The notes under the pieces were generated by a model. That model saw only the letters and a program-made list of their open reading frames with translations. It searched no databases and was not told the DNA's origin. From Chrysogorgia sp. JL179-B06 (lineage: Eukaryota; Cnidaria; Anthozoa; Scleralcyonacea; Chrysogorgiidae), in the NCBI GenBank assembly GCA_035772405.1, contig JAYKKM010000224.1, positions 751,001 to 815,000 on the forward strand: DNA of 64,000 nt, read 5' to 3'. Positions 61,602 to 64,000 of this stretch are shown here, one piece after another. A program made the position numbers and the translations under genes. The first letter of the stretch is position 1. Each line of letters starts with the position of its first letter.

Positions 61602-62347
61602 GTTTAATACGACATATCCAAAAATTACATTCGCTCTTCGTTCGTAATCATAATTAAAGCTATATATATATAAATGAATAAATAAATACATACATATGAT
61701 AGATAATAAAATACAATAAATTATAAATTGATTCTGATTATACTAAAATTAGTTCCAAACTACAACTTAATTGCGGATGTCATTAGACAGACTCGTTCAG
61801 AAGCCTACTCTCCGCCAAAGATTTCATTTCAGTTTTGAGATGACTCAGAAAAAGACTAGTTTCAGGAATATTTCGAATTGTACTAGGTAGGATATTAAAA
61901 CGTATTGCACAAGAGTGCTGGAAAGTTCCGGTCTCGAAAGGTATTTTCAGTTGCACCTCTCCAGAAGACTTCAGCGACCATTGTAGTCAAAAATTAAGTT
62001 TGTCTAATATGAAATAACTCGTAAAATGATAGAGTAACACATTTTACAACTTTCCCGTATTTTACTTCGTTTTTGAAATATTTCAGTTTGTTTGATAATG
62101 AGATGGTCTCTGTCTCTGACGTCAGATGCTTGTAGAGAATTTTCACACATTAGAATATTAGTTTCATCTTCAAATTTGTTCCACAAATGTATTTGAAAAT
62201 GTGCGTATAATAACTCCTCATGATAATGAATGTTATAAGCTTAGCAATTCCTGTGATATAAGACAGAGACCATCTCATTAAAATGGATTTTGAGTAAAAA
62301 TCGCGGGTAGGTGACTTATGCGGAACGTTTAACTTTACTAAAATAAT

Positions 62348-62569
62348 ATGATCCCACTTGTGCCGTATGAAAGAGAAATGGAAGACTTAGTCTTTTATTA
62401 TAAACGCGCGCTTAATTTACAGTATATCCCTATCACTGTAAGTTGGACTCAAGGGTCGTATTTCATCAGAATAGTAAAACTGTGGAATTACGTACTTAAG
62501 TCTGCTTCTCCGAACTCCTTTCATACCATCTCCATGTTTAAATTTTACCTACGAAAAACTTATTTTTAG
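62348..62569 (+). pseudogene. LINE reverse transcriptase C-terminal relic
   Basis: Reads MIPLVPYEREMEDLVFYYK, then IRIVKLWNYVLKSASPNSF and FKFYLRKTYF, the usual end of a CR1-like reverse transcriptase, with an internal deletion. Confidence 0.6.
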
Positions 62570-62984
62570 TTCATACTCAATAACTACATTTTGAGTTTTT
62601 TGTGTAAGTTTTTTCCTTCTTTTCTCCCTCTCTTTCCCGTCAGCACCTTGCTTTGCCAATTTGTGGCAGATTACATTATTTTGGACGTACTTAGCACTTT
62701 TCCAAGGAGCTATATAGAGAACAAAGAAAGTATCCAGAAATAAGTTGTTAGTGAAGGCATTTTTCGTACTTTCCGTAATAAATAATTAATAATCAACATT
62801 GTAAAAAAGCGTATTTTGGATTTTTCTGGCAGGGCAGTTGCCTGTTGGTCATGCAAGACACTGGATTATTTTTTATGTACTTTTATTAAATATTTTATTA
62901 TTTAGGGATGGCACAGCTAATGTTTCATAAGAGACTACCATCCCATTAAAGTACCTAATCCAAAATGAATTAATTTGTTCACAG

Positions 62985-63159
62985 AAGTAAAAGTTCGTTA
63001 GAGAATGAGTTAATGTATCAGTTGACTGTTGAACAAAAGATCAATCGTGAATGGCTGGAACAACACGTTGGTATCAATGTATGGAAAAGTTACTTCTTGA
63101 ATGTTGGAAAACAATCCACGACAGCAATAAATAAAGACATGGCCACAGGCCAGTGTTGA
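62985..63159 (+). CDS. Possible terminal host exon
   Basis: After the acceptor TTAATTTGTTCACAG, one frame is open for 57 codons to a TGA (63157) and reads LTVEQKINREWLEQHVGINV. The composition is protein-like in otherwise AT-rich DNA. No family recognised and no upstream exon identified in matching phase. Confidence 0.3.
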
Positions 63160-64000
63160 CAATGTCTGAAAATTTTATTCAAACGAAATTCTGAAGTTTG
63201 GTATGGTGTTGAAATGGTAGCTATAATCCTTGGCAGCAACAAATGGAGACCATATCATGTGACACACACTGGCCAGTATTGAAAATGGCTTAAAATCATT
63301 TGCAAATTTAAATTGGAATTTGTCATCAAGTTGAAAGTGGCAACAACGATGTGACAGTATATCAGAAGGAAATAATGACATTATCCTGTAGTGTTTTAAT
63401 GCGATAGTGTAACGATTGTTACAGAAGAATCAGTAACGATTGTGGCAGAGAATTCAATAGTCCCCTAATAGTTAATGGTTTGACATGCTGTTTGAAATGG
63501 GAGAATAACAAAATGATATTGCCCATTGCTGAAAATGCTTGAAGATGAACATGTTAAAAAAGTACCAATCTATGACATGACAACAGTGTGATAGAAAACG
63601 TGATTTATTGTTGAAGATGGAAACAATAATTCACAACAGAGATATCAAAATATGCAAATAAGTTTCACCGGCGGAAACATCTTGGAAACATGAAATGTAA
63701 AGAAAACAGCATATAAAAGATTGTATCATAAACCACGGAACACCAAAATTGTAACTAGCACAATCATAACTATATTCACGCAACTATGAGGAAACGGGAA
63801 CTTGAAAACAGGTTATTGAAACTCCAAACAGGTAAAACCAAACCAGAAAAGTTAGAACCATGTTTCTATTTAATACGCAACAAGCACCTCAGCGTTTTCA
63901 CGTCGGAATTATCAAGTCACAAAGTGATTTTCCAACAGTTCGGGCCTATAATCTGCAGATTATTGATAGCTCAAGTAGACATACGCTTCACTACTCATAT
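63160..64000. other. Right edge, no gene seen
   Basis: Imperfect repeats of short GACAATG, TGGAAAC and GATGTGACA words with stop-filled frames. Nothing recognisable. Confidence 0.45.

Overview
The window is eukaryotic and almost certainly from an invertebrate animal. It holds one spliced host gene, an inositol hexakisphosphate kinase in five exons with GT-AG introns. It also holds a tRNA-derived SINE, many foldback elements, LINE, gypsy-like and BEL/Pao-like retroelement relics, and much AT-rich unique DNA. The mix of elements is what I would expect of a cnidarian or another marine invertebrate, but the species cannot be fixed from the sequence.

The main object is a Russian-doll insertion at 2538-26500. 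A LINE relic (2538-2568 continuing at 26094-26500) is split by a Polinton-type element at 2569-26087, with 5'-AG termini, inverted repeats of about 270 bp and a 6-bp target duplication TACGAG. Without its passenger the outer element is only about 5.86 kb. It encodes a Cys/His protein, a zinc-finger packaging-type ATPase, a small pX-like protein and an acidic zinc-ribbon protein. No polymerase, integrase or capsid gene is visible, so it looks like a non-autonomous or satellite element.

The fourth outer gene is split by a second, apparently complete Polinton at 6733-24388 (17,656 bp), with TSD CATGTA. It is gene-dense and shows no introns. Left to right it has a leftward block (repeat protein and a short paralogue, 177-aa protein, A32-like ATPase, probable major capsid protein, membrane-tailed structural protein, integrase with chromodomain, probable minor capsid protein). 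A rightward block follows: 567-aa protein, LamG-like fibre candidate, membrane protein, BRO-N/nuclease/C2H2 protein, four small proteins, a VLTF3-like zinc-ribbon protein and a 59-aa zinc-finger protein. Last comes a converging DNA polymerase B gene that starts inside the right terminal hairpin. Both termini fold into long imperfect hairpins. A TATAGTATA-like motif sits directly before most start codons.

The genes fit a virus-like life cycle: polymerase B for replication, integrase with chromodomain for insertion, ATPase and capsid proteins for particles, and the zinc-ribbon protein possibly for use of the short promoter motif. No adenovirus-type protease was recognised.

To the right, 30347-41435 carries the kinase gene, its introns filled with foldback elements and a Harbinger derivative. 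From 41.4 to 50.6 kb lie foldback elements, a SINE and a leftward LINE. From 50.9 to 56 kb a two-exon Cys/His gene remnant runs into a decayed BEL/Pao element with a 3' LTR. From 56 kb to the end the DNA is AT-rich, with foldback repeats, AAT microsatellites, LINE ends and two weak exon candidates.
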